NCBI RefSeq assembly: GCF_002865645.1
Contig: NW_020194684.1
Location: forward strand, 5,309,952-5,373,951
Direction of reading: 5' to 3'
Origin: Hyaloscypha bicolor E
Taxonomy: Eukaryota > Ascomycota > Leotiomycetes > Helotiales > Hyaloscyphaceae
Length of the DNA: 64,000 nucleotides
In this document: piece after piece, positions 1-10,500 of the stretch
Layout: every line of letters begins with the position of its first letter
Position numbering within the stretch: position 1 is the stretch's first letter
Made by a program: the position numbers and the translations under genes
The notes under the pieces: model-generated
The model's input: the letters and a program-made list of their open reading frames with translations, nothing else
Told to the model about the DNA's origin: nothing
Database searches by the model: none

Positions 1-544
1 ATGCAACTCGATTTTGCAGAGACAACCCCCTTAGTCGATGGCTGGAAATCAAATCCAACTCTTCAAACCCATCTCCAAAGCTTTCTCAAGACAGGAATCC
101 CGAAAGTGCTGTCGGGATTCTCGCTCACAAACCCAGCTCTCGTGCATGGTGATCTCGGTATCTCACTTACTTTTTACATTTCACAATTTGACTGTCAACT
201 AACAAGAATAGATTTGCACAACATCTTGTTTGATCCGAAGTCAAATCGCCACACAGCAATCCTTGATTTCAACTTCGCACACGTCGCTTCAGCAGCTGAT
301 GAGGATTTCTCGTCCTTCCCGTCCATTCACGGCCTCCTTATGGGTTCTCTGGAAGTGAAGAGATGGAAACGTTACGTCAAGCGATGCTCAACGGTTTCGC
401 TGCCACTGCCTTTACCCCGCTGAAGGGGAGGAATCGGAAGTCAATTGGGAACTTGCGAAGATGTGATATGAGGAGATTGAGAAGCAGAAGGTGCTGAATC
501 CGGCGAATATTGCGTGCGTTGAGGAGGTGGCTGCGCTGTATTGA
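1..544 (+). pseudogene. Broken aminoglycoside phosphotransferase-like (APH/ChoK) gene, 5' part outside the window
   Basis: C-terminal part of a kinase-like small-molecule phosphotransferase. Removing an intron at 158-211 joins HGDL to DLHNILFD, giving the Brenner-type catalytic motif (HGD...N), followed by ILDFNFAH, the metal-binding DFG-equivalent. After about 355 the homologous reading moves from frame 1 to frame 3 (LRQAMLNGFAATAFTPL) and then to frame 2 at a G run near 425. Frame 2 contains a TGA at 464-466 where TGG (Trp) would fit, and ends with a TGA at 542-544. Two frame changes plus one nonsense codon indicate a pseudogene, although an unrecognised intron or a sequencing error could explain one of the breaks. 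The true start lies left of the window; the ATG at base 1 is probably an internal codon. Confidence 0.6.
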
Positions 545-743
545 TTCTTGATTGATGTTTGCCCGCTCTATTTTTTGATGGAAGGTGACTGAATAGAAAG
601 AATGAGGAAGGGAGGCTGGCGGCGAAGAAGGACGTGGATGGGAATCTGGAGAAATATCTGGAGCGGTGGGGCTTTAAACTGGGATTTAGAGGCAATGGAT
701 TGATCAGAATCAGGTATAGATTTCGGTTTATCATAAAAACCCT

Positions 744-2375
744 CTATAGATTCGCCTTGACCCATAGGCCAAGTTTCTCTAACCCTGCATGGCCGTCATA
801 TATATCTCGTTCCACCGCTCTTGTATTGATCTAGTCAAGAAGGTTAGTATTTCATGATGAGCATGGAAATAGGTGCCTTACATGTTTTAGACCCAAATCG
901 CTGATCTTTTCGGCACCGAGAAGCTTCATGCAGGTCTCTGTCTCTGCTTTCAGGACTAGAAATTCTGTAAGTATGACCACCAAAAACTAAGTGAGCAGGC
1001 TTCTTACTCTCAAAAGTCCTCTCCACACCCTCGACACCACCTGCTCCGAGGCCGAACAGCGCAGCTCTGCCAACGCCCACGGCTTTAGCACCTAGGCACA
1101 AAGCTTTCACGACATCTGTTCCTCTTTTGATGCCACCATCCACCCAGACCTCGATTCTGCTGAACACTTCTGGACAATATTTCCTGATCTCCAAAAGGGT
1201 ATGGACAGCCGGAGGCGCAGTATCAAGAGCTCGTCCTCCATGATTTGACAAAATGATAGCCTTCACTTGAGGTGCATACTGCGCAGCCAAATATGCATCT
1301 TCATGCGTCTGAAGGCCCTTCAGCACAATTGGCATCGAAGTGTGTTTTGCCAACCACTGGAGTGTACTCTTCCAAGTGAGATCAGCAGCTGTTCCCCAGA
1401 ACAACTGCTGTCCCACCCCGCCACCACCGGGTCTCTTTGGCTCCTCGGCAGTCTTGACACCAGATGATACAGGAAGTGATGCTCCAATTTCCTGAGTTTT
1501 CTCATCGTGCTCTCTTTTACCAGGCACCGGCGCATCTAAAGTCAAGACAATGAATTTGTATTTGTCCGACATCTTGTTGATCCTAGCCAACATGGCTTCG
1601 CTCTTGCTCCTATCATTTTGCACATATATTTGCCATCCAAAGATCTGACCAGGTAATGAACCCTCGACAATTTGTTCCGGGGTCATAGATGCATTGTTCG
1701 AGACAACCTGCAGGGCCCCGAATGGGCTTATGCCCTGAGCAATACCCCGCTCACCAGCAGGATGTGCCAACCTCGCCATCGCAGCAGGAGAAACATATAA
1801 CGGGATCCCAACTTTATGTCCAAGGAGCGTAGTCGAAGTATCGCATTTCGTACAGTCCACAAACACCCTTGGCCGTAACAGGATCTGTTTGTACACCAAA
1901 TTGTTGAAGCTCTTCGAGATAAGGTCATCGGAAGCGGAATAATAGTATGCCCAGCATTTCTTCGACACTTGCTTTGTTGCAACCTCTTCAATCTCATCTA
2001 GATTCAGCAAACTGTGCATATTCGGTGGTCCATCTTTCATTTGTTCCTTCTCGGCGACATCGGTGCTGGGCTTGCGTAATGTCGAGGGATCGAGCTTCCC
2101 GAGCTTGGCGGAGGCTTTGAGGTTTTCTTCTAAGGTGCCAGGAGGATGTATGGGGTCATATTCTTCCGTGGCATCGCGGCCTGCGAGCTTGAGTATGATC
2201 TTGGAGCCACCGGGGTGAGAGGGGAGGAATTCGGAGACATCCCAAACATCGCCATAGAGCACCACCCAGCAGTCATTGGGACTGTTGTGCTTTGCAACTG
2301 GAGAAACTGTCAACGCAGAACAGGACAGGCGGGAATTCAGATCGTACCTTCAGCAGCATCGAATATTTTTGCCAT
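744..2375 (-). CDS. L-lactate dehydrogenase (cytochrome), cytochrome b2-like flavoprotein
   Basis: Oxidises L-lactate or a related 2-hydroxy acid with FMN and passes electrons through a cytochrome b5 domain. Model: complement of 744-830, 882-964, 1008-2306 and 2348-2375 (498 aa). The 28-nt first exon gives MAKIFDAAE. The N-terminal cytochrome b5 domain has the haem motif HPGG (His40) and the second haem ligand at His63. The FMN-dependent dehydrogenase barrel follows from about residue 110 to 490, with ILSNHGGR carrying the catalytic histidine near residue 365 and GVEGVERTF near the end. The two 3' introns are needed to restore the family C-terminus ([16 protein letters not shown], then [10 protein letters not shown]). 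No extended mitochondrial presequence precedes the b5 domain, so location is uncertain. Family call is strong; substrate is inferred. Confidence 0.9.
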
Positions 2376-3033
2376 GTTGAACATCAGACGAATACAATGC
2401 TTGAGAAGAGAAAGAAAGTTTAGGATGCGATCTCGGCTTCAATTATACCGCGATGCTGGACGCGGAAAATTCCCCGCTTTGGAGGAATTGCCGTCGAATC
2501 AGTGGCTTGAATTGGTAATTTTCGGCGACGGGGGTCAAGCAAGAAAACCCCCACCTTTTATATTTTTAGACTTCGGGTTCACGAAGTGTTGGGCAATGAC
2601 GAGTGTCGAAGAGGACTGAGCAAAGGGGCGAACTTTCTTCTAAGTTGGGTTGAAGTGCTTCCACTCTCCTCATCTGCGTTTCTCTCTAAATATCCTCCCC
2701 TTTATTTATTGTGAATCTGTTACTCATCACAAGGTATCGCTAATAGAGACGGAGGACTTTTGAATATTGATGTGCTTTCCTCTCACAGAGCCCGCGCAGG
2801 TTCTTGCCGATTGTGCTTCTTTTGAGTCCAGGTTAAAGATCTGAACCTTGTTCACCCAAATCTGGTTTATGAATAAAGTGACTATCAATAATTAAATGCC
2901 TTTCATTCAAGAAGATCAAATAACAAAAGCGCATCCATTTCATCCGCCTCTCGGCCCACTCATTCACGTAGTCCTATCAGAAATATCTCAAATTTTTTTC
3001 TTATATCTCTTTTGAGGGCAAACCCGTGCATCA
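2376..3033. other. Intergenic region, no gene seen
   Basis: Upstream region of the lactate dehydrogenase gene and downstream region of the Ser/Thr-rich gene. The plus-strand ORF through 2146-2619 is antisense to the dehydrogenase and its promoter and has no recognisable domain. Confidence 0.5.
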
Positions 3034-4669
3034 TTAAGGGATCTCACCAAGATCGTTTTCCCCACTGTCGACATTAGGATCCAGTTCAGGTGGGAATATG
3101 AAATCCTCGTTGATATTGGATGCATAACAATTGACTGTTGCAAGTGTAAAGAAGTACGAAAATGCCGCACAAAATGGATCAGCATCGCAGATCACGAGAC
3201 AGTCTAGGTACGAGGCAACGGTATAGATGGTGCTGGGATCCACGGGTGAAGGAGCGTAGGAAAATCCGCACTCTGGGTTGAACGGCCGCTGACTTATGGG
3301 ACCGATTAACTCTCCAGCTGCAGCTGTGCAGTAAGCGGCTGGAGAAGGTGGGGAAGATGGTTCGATCGTTGATGAAGGAGCAGCGATGACACCCTGTTTG
3401 AAACATCAGGTGGGATTATTCAGGAGTGGAGAGGGTCTGTGAGGAACGTACCGCTGTAGTGGAGGCTGCAGCACCTGAGGTCATTGGAGAAGAGCCAGAT
3501 AGACCTGGAGATTGGGCGATTTGATGCGTTGAAACTGCAGTACTTGAGGTCGTTTGTGAAACGGTAAGAAGGCTTGAAGGCTGAGTTACCGGTTGGGTTG
3601 AGGTGGCAGCGGCTGAAGCCGGTGGAAAGTCAGACGGAGTGGGAGACTGAGTATTAGGGAGTGTTGAAGCAGCAGCAATGGGGGTCGCCGGTGATGAGTC
3701 GGATATGATTGGAGATTGGGAAGTAGGGAGAGCCGTTGATGAAGAGTCGAATACGTTTGAAGACTGAGCAGTAAGAGTTGAAGATGTAGTGACTGAAGTC
3801 GCCGGAGGGAAGTCGGATACGCTCGGAGATTGGATAGCAGGGAGCGTTGCCGAAGTAGCGACTGAAGTTGTAGGTACAGATCTTGAAGGCGTATCTGAGT
3901 TGCCTGAGCTACTTTGGCTACCAGGGTCTGTCGAGTTGGAAGGAAGGGATGGGGTAACAGCAGTTTTTGTCGTGGGAGCGGTAGACTGGATGGTCTTGGT
4001 CGTGAGCCTGGTGAAGTGGCGTGTCCACTGAGTTGAATGTCAACTTTACTGTGCTCAACCCAAAACCTGTTTGACAACTTACATTCCGAGTGGTTATTGT
4101 TGTGCTGGTAGCTATCTGCCTAACCTTGATTACCGGAGATACTAAACAAGAGCAAGCGCTGCTAAGTAACTCCGGAGGGTGTATTCCAGCGTTGCCAGGA
4201 GCAAAAGTGGGAGGTAAAGGAGAACGCTTCACTTTCGGAAAGGCGGAAGCGGTAGTTGTTGAGGTCTTTGTTGTCAAGCTGGTATCCGTCAGAAAGCGTA
4301 TGCAACCAACACGATTTCGGACCGGATGCTTACCAAACAGCTGTAACAGTAGAAGTGGTGTCAAAAACACTGGTATATGAGGTTACAGTTACCTTTACTA
4401 CAGTGGTCGAGACGGTCGTCACGGCGATGTACTGGCTGCAGAAGGCTTTCGCGCTTGAGCAATATCGATCGTCGTGAAAGATACTGTAAAGCTTGTCACG
4501 GATACACTGATTTGGAGTTGGATATTAGCTAAGTGGATTCAAGGCTATCCGAAATCCTCACCGTTGGCTGAGGGGCTTTCTTGGGACCCTTTGAAGTACG
4601 GGCTTTGTGTAATCCAGGTAGTGCTTGGATGAGGCCAGCGGCCAGAAGTATCAGTGCAAGAAATTTCAT
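3034..4669 (-). CDS. Secreted Ser/Thr/Pro-rich (mucin-like) protein with Cys-containing ends
   Basis: Model: complement of 3034-3393, 3452-4027, 4083-4278, 4334-4506 and 4562-4669 (470 aa). The signal peptide is clear: MKFLALILLAAGLIQALPG. A short Cys region follows (CIRDKLYSIF, then C...C) and leads into Thr-rich strings and an SACSCL segment often seen in secreted ascomycete proteins. Exon 4 encodes about 190 residues of Ser/Thr/Pro-rich, imperfectly repeated sequence built on QSPxxSDFPPATS-like units, probably heavily O-glycosylated. The C-terminal 100 residues hold six cysteines, including CLVICDADPFCAAFSYF, which resembles a PAN/apple-like fold. No GPI signal is evident. Role unknown; probably wall-associated or extracellular. 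The gene is not an enzyme I recognise. Confidence 0.75.
3580..4010 (-). repeat. Imperfect in-frame tandem repeats in the mucin-like exon
   Basis: Units of roughly 60-75 bases recur. On the plus strand, GCCGGAGGGAAGTCGGATAC, GCCGGTGATGAGTCGGATAT and GCCGGTGGAAAGTCAGACGG begin successive copies. They encode Ser/Thr/Pro-rich blocks. Unit edges are blurred by substitutions and length differences. Confidence 0.6.
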
Positions 4670-5753
4670 GATGAACGACTGTAACGATGCATAAAGAAAG
4701 GAAAAGATGTGGGAAAACAATTCCAATTAAGATTTCAAGAGGAAAGGAGACCGGATCTTGGTCAGAGTGTCTCTGCGCAGCAAGTCGACCAGTACGCCTC
4801 GATCCTCGGCTGCGCGGGTGGCTGCTTGCCTCACACCCGCAGAAGTGGTGATCCAATTCAAATTTGGCCGACTAGATATTTCTCTGATACAGAGTGGCAG
4901 CAAGCTTTGAACGAGATTCAAGCAGTCTTAGTGTCCAGATTCTTCATTCCATCGAAATGGCAAATAAGTTGGAAACGAGATTGCGAGTCTCAGACACCAA
5001 ATGATATCTGCCAGATGTTTATCACTTGAATTAGCAAATAAATATCGAGCAATACGCACGGAGACTGTGGGTGAAGCACTTGGAGTCCACCATCGAACGA
5101 GAAGCCACACAGAAACCTTACCCCTATTTAGGCGAACGGACGCGAGTCATGACGGTCAACGCAGTAGTGGTAACGGAAAGCTGCAGACTGCCGACTCATG
5201 TTTCGGCTCAACTTAGCCAAATGCGATACAATTGAAACTTGAAGACGGGAAATGATGTAACGTTCCTTAGAAACAGAACTTCGGAAGTGGAAGGCTTTTG
5301 AGTTGACGCTGAGATGTCTTGACGCCAGAGCCGGAAGCAATCGCTCAGGATGAATTGCTGAAGAGTGCGGGTATTCAACCCCCAGAAATGTGCGTCCTGC
5401 AGCCTAGATTGAATCCTCCAACTTCAAACTCTTGTCAGAACAGCCTGGAACTTCAGGAGCAAGAGTTTATTCCAAATATGTGGTAAAGTCTGGGACAAGT
5501 CCCCAAACCATCTTGAACCCCCCCATCGTGTCACCGATGACTTATGAGCGCGGTTGATCTATCATTCTAACAGTCACTTTCTGTCGAGACATCCAAATCG
5601 GCTGGGAACGGGCAATAACTGGCGCACAAGCGTGTCGCCAGAGAGCTCAGATTCTAGGTGGTTTGCGCCATTGTTTTGTTGCTAGTTGTTATAGACGAGC
5701 CGGTGTATATTGGAGAGACTTGGAAAAATCCCAGATCATTGTAAAGTCTCTAA
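4670..5753. other. Intergenic region, no supported gene
   Basis: About 1.1 kb between the divergently read flank of the Ser/Thr-rich gene and the 3' end of the acetyltransferase gene. Several 60-106 codon frames exist, but none shows a domain, a sensible composition or a splice-joined extension. Confidence 0.5.
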
Positions 5754-6856
5754 TCAGAGACCCGATTTACTACCCCCTTTCAGCTCGGTGACCATGCCTT
5801 TGATACCACTGCGCTCTCGGCGGGACAAACTTATTCCGAAGTGCTCTTTCAATACTGATGCTCGTTGATCTTCATTGGCACATTCAGTAATGGTTTCGGT
5901 AGTCCCAAACCTTCTCCTCTTCAGCGTCGAGCCCGAAAGAAACAGAGCTCCGATTATGTCGTCCTTCTCCTCGTCCAGAATCATCTTCAGGCAGATGATA
6001 TCGAATGTAAACCAACTCGTTCTCCGGGTAGATGTTGCATAATTCATGACCTCGAAGTCTTGCGGCAGGAATTCAGTTAACCCAAAGCAATAATTTGGCG
6101 TCCAATCATGTTGGTTCGATATTCTGCTTTCAAAAATCCACATGCCTTGAACTACAGAATTTGTTGGCTCACGGTAGATCAATCTCAGTTCTGTTTCTGT
6201 AGCTCCCCATTTTGATATATGTCCATCCACAAGAGGAAGGGGCCTCGTAGGGCCATTCCCTGATCAACGACTTAATCGGGAAATGTTGTGGGCTCAAGAG
6301 CTTTCAACTTACCGCCAAATCCGACGTCGATAAGATAAGTCTGGCCAGCAATATAGACCAGATTAACAGAATGACTCCTGTTGTTACAGATCCAAGTAAG
6401 CGACTAAATTTACAGGGATTCTTTAACTCAAACCAGGCATGGGATGGTGAGCTGAGATGAGATTATTCCTTACCATCCACCAGATCCACCGGAAAGTAAG
6501 ACTCTTGCACCTGTAGGAATAACTTCAAATCCCAGCGTCTTCAGGATGGCCCCAAAGAAGGCGTTGTTCTCCATACAATATCCACCTCTCCCATTCTTAG
6601 AAGCAACGATCTTCTCGAAGAGGTCCGGTGCGTCTAGCGAAATGTGACGTTCTTTTGAGTAATGCAGTTCTAGGTTCTCAAACGGAACCTTTGAAAGCTG
6701 ATATTTCTGAAGAGCAGAGAGATATGCAAGGCAATCTTCTGTCTGGGTGGACTCTGGAGTGATGTTGTATTTGGTCACGGGAAAGGAAATGTAGGAGAGG
6801 TAATCATTGACTTGCTCTCGAGTGTACAATGCCTCACTGCGTCCGGTGGTAGACAT
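5754..6856 (-). CDS. Arylamine N-acetyltransferase (NAT)
   Basis: Transfers acetyl or malonyl groups from CoA to arylamines. Model: complement of 5754-6259, 6313-6377 and 6474-6856 (317 aa). The catalytic triad is complete once the introns are removed: Cys94 in GRGGYCMENN, His130 in SHSVNL and Asp145 in LIDVGFG. The triad residues lie on two exons, so the splice calls matter. The second intron acceptor is chosen as CAACAG, which gives GGSGGWSHSVNL, the expected family sequence. Fungal NATs of this kind detoxify compounds such as benzoxazolinones or 3,4-dichloroaniline. Which substrate applies here cannot be told from sequence. Confidence 0.9.
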
Positions 6857-7225
6857 CTGCTATATGTCAGTGATTGGTTCATATTATCGATCAAGTCGAG
6901 TTTAATAACAAACCTCTAAAATTATTCAAGTAATTCGCGGTCTTCAAAGGCCTCCGATTGCCTTTGTCGTCGGGACTGCTCTATCCCCCACAAGACGCCA
7001 ATGGAAGTGATGAGAGAGGTTTAGGTTATAGACGAACGAGAGGGACTTCATTTGGAGGCTTGCTCTGACTGTTTCCCCCTGGCTCTTTGAGCCACAAAAT
7101 GCGTTGCTGGACTACAGAAAGAAATTGTGCTTGGGCCACTGAAAAAATCGCGTTCAATCGAGGCGCCCGCCGCGGCGGACATAAAAAGACACTAATTTTC
7201 ATTGTACTGTCTTCTTCTCTATATT
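6857..7225. other. Intergenic region upstream of the acetyltransferase
   Basis: Probable promoter of the acetyltransferase gene, then the transition to the Helitron island. No ORF of interest. The exact left junction of the mobile island is not visible. Confidence 0.4.
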
Positions 7226-7318
7226 GTCCTACGTTCAGGCCACCCTAAGCGGTTGGCTCACGGGGCTCCGTAAAAAAAAACGGGTCACGTGAGGAACACC
7301 AGAATCTCCCTCTTCTAG

Positions 7319-7344
7319 GGAATCGCGCATCGGAACGCGATTCC
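7319..7344. repeat. Perfect 9-bp hairpin near the left end of the Helitron island
   Basis: GGAATCGCG and CGCGATTCC pair perfectly around the 8-base loop CATCGGAA. Nearby, the string CCGTAAAAA occurs after GGGGCT (about 7262) and again after GGGGCCC (about 7478). It may be subterminal structure of the element; this is inference. Confidence 0.5.
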
Positions 7345-7549
7345 GTCCAAATCCTTAGGGCTCAGCTGGGGATTAGAGAGGAGAAGCTCAAGTACCTTTC
7401 TCTCTATTTTAGTGGTTCTGGAATGCGAGGGGCTTTTCTTACGATTTTTTAAAGCTCGGGGGAAAATCTTAAGCTAGGGGCCCCGTAAAAAGCGCTAAAA
7501 AAAAATCCTGACCTCACATTACTCTCCTCTCCTTCTTCTCTCTATTACT

Positions 7550-10500
7550 ATAGACCCTCCCCGCTTTTGTACTTCCTGTAAGCAGAACCGGCCTGCTTCT
7601 GACTTTATTACAGAGCGGGCTAAGCCATATAAGACTTGCTCTCACTGTCGAGTTTGTATCCTCCCCCTTTTCTGGCTTAATTAACTAGTTAATAGGCCCG
7701 AAATACTACTAATCGTATCCAGCGGTGCTCTGCCTTGCAAGAACTCGATCCGAATGCCCTCCCTACCTCCCGGCGATGACGACGGTCGGTTACGGACGTT
7801 TCTGCGGACGAGCCAGCCCCACGGCGCCAGCGACGGATCCGTCAACCGTCCGTCGCGGCCCCCGTTTATATCGTGGAGGACCCTCCAGCCGACCTACCTC
7901 CTATACGGCCTCCTGCCTTCCTCTCCCGCTTCCGGCCAGCTCCCGCACATATGACCGGTCCGCTTACGGGTCGCTATATAGCTTGCGGAGCCCTCTATTT
8001 TGGCCATATGGACGATCGCTTTGAGGCCTGTTACAAGAAGGGCGACGTGATACTTCCTCTAATCCGCAAGCCTCCTCCATACCTCTCTTACCTCTTTACG
8101 GGCAATAACCCGCTCTGCCGGGCCTTCCAGACAAATATCCGGGCATATAATTATGCTTTTGCCTTTATATTAATTAGCTATAAGAAGGACGCCCGGATTA
8201 ACTTCTCCCGTAGGATCCAGTACTTTCAGATCTATGGCGAGCTCTTCTACTTCCAAGGCCCGCTATAGCCTGCTATATACGCCGAACCCTCCTTTGCATA
8301 GCTCTTCTTCTACGACCCGCTCTTTATAACTAATATCCGGGCTACTAACTTCCCTCGCTTAGATCATATGGTCCTTTTATAGCTTACGGATATGCTTACG
8401 GACTATAATCCGTTTATTACGGTCTATAAGACGGCCCGCAAGTGTCTTACGAGCCAGTAAACCGATTTCCGGGTCTTACTTAACTCGCAGATACGCTTAA
8501 TCCTCGAGTCGGATGCGGATTATCGTCATAAGAACCTCCCTATAAGTAACGAGGTTACCGTCCTAATCCCGGACAAGTATACGGATGCAAGCCGCCGCAA
8601 TCTGGTACTAACGGTCCGCAAGGCAGGCCGCGAGTATCCATAGCTATATACGGTTAACGTTATATACGTAGTATATATGCCGCTCTACTATATCTTGCTC
8701 TTCCCGTATAGTAACCCGGGCTAGTACTACGAGTTATAGTTACAGGACTATACCGGGACCCGCTAGCGAATACAGCTCGAATAGCGGGCCTTTTACCGGT
8801 ACTACCTCTATATCCGTCTAGCCTTCTCCCTACTCTTTTATACTGGCCGCTTCTTCTAGTAGTACGTTATTAATGCATATATTACCTGTAAGACGACCTC
8901 GCTCGACTGGCTCCGCTTATACTAGTAGAATATCCGTACGGATATCTATATGGGACTTACGAATGCTCTAATCCGCAAGAACGTCTATACGGGCAATATT
9001 GGCCATTGCTTTATCCTCCCGTCAAGCTTTACGGGCAGTAATTGCTTTATATAGTAGCTCTTTCAAGACTCGATGGCTATTATACGGTACTTTAATAAGC
9101 CAAACTTCTTTATTACGTTTATAGCTAACCCGCACTGGCCTGAGATTATAGATTACCTCTTAAACGGGCAGTAAGCAATTAATCGTCCGGATCTCCTTTA
9201 CCGGGTCTTTGTCCTAAAGGTAAGAGAGCTTCTTGCGGACCTTAAGAATCACCTTTTCGGATAATATACGGGCCATATATATACGATTAAGTACCAGAAG
9301 TATAGCCTCCTGTATATATACCTGCTCTTATTTCTTAGGAGGGATACTATTTTCTTAATCCCTGATTTAGTCGACGAGGTTATTTATACCGAGCTTCCAG
9401 ACCCGTTATAGGATCCTACGGGCGAACTTACGGCCGTAGTTACTAGCCAGATATCTTACGGGCCGTATGGCCTCAATAATAATCCGAAAGCCCCGTATAT
9501 AGCCCGTAGTACGCCTATAGCCCTGCTCACATACCAGAAGAGGTTCCCCAAGGCATTTACGGCTATAATAATTATCTGCGAGGATGAGTATCCCGAGTAC
9601 CGGCGCCGGGATAACGGCCGTATGTTTACGGTCCGCAAACCCGGCTTTTCAGGCCAGGAAGTCGTCCGTAATAACCACTAGATCGTTCCGTATAACCCGT
9701 ACCTCTTCCAGAAGTTCCGCTCGTATATTAATATTAAGGTTTATATATCCGTATAAGTAATCAAGTATATCTATAAGTATATCTATAAAGGAACAGACCG
9801 TATAACTATTACTATCTCGGGAACGAATAATAAGATTACCTAGTACCTCCAAGCTCGGTATATAGGCCCTATAAAGGCTTTCTGGCGCCTGTTCAAGTGC
9901 CTAATATACTAGGAGTTCCCCCCGGTTTAATACCTCGCAATCCACCTCCCGGGGCAGTATATAGTCTGCTTTACGGCCGATCTCTTGCCCGAGCAGATCA
10001 CGGACCGGGCCGCAAATACCCGCTCGACCTTAATGGCCTTCTTTGAGTATAATGTAACGTATAAGGACGGCCGCTAGTACCTCTACTACGAGTTCCCATA
10101 GCACTTTATATAGGTTACCAAGACCCGGATATAGAAGCCCTATAAGCAAGGGTATAGTATTGGCCGTATTTACTATTATAGCCCAGTTTCGGGCGAGCGG
10201 TTCTACTTACGGCTCTTACTAATAGTCATATATGGTCTGCGGTCCTTTAACGAGCTATATTTGGTCAAGGGCGTCCGTTATCCCACATACTATGCTGCCT
10301 ATATCGCCTGCGGCTTGGCAGAGAATAATTAGGAGTAGTTCTAGTACTTTAACGAGGCTATTTTATTAATAACTAGCTATGGTTTACGGATACTCTTTCT
10401 TACGGGCATCCGCCAGTAGCTAATTACGGATACGCAAGCGATCTGGGACCGGTATAAGGAGTATTTCTATAATGACTTGGCCCGCAAGCTCGCCTACGAC

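Noticed and set aside
4709..5029. 106-codon plus frame as a small gene
   Set aside because: It overlaps an antisense frame of equal length, has no domain, and seems to be chance in noncoding DNA.
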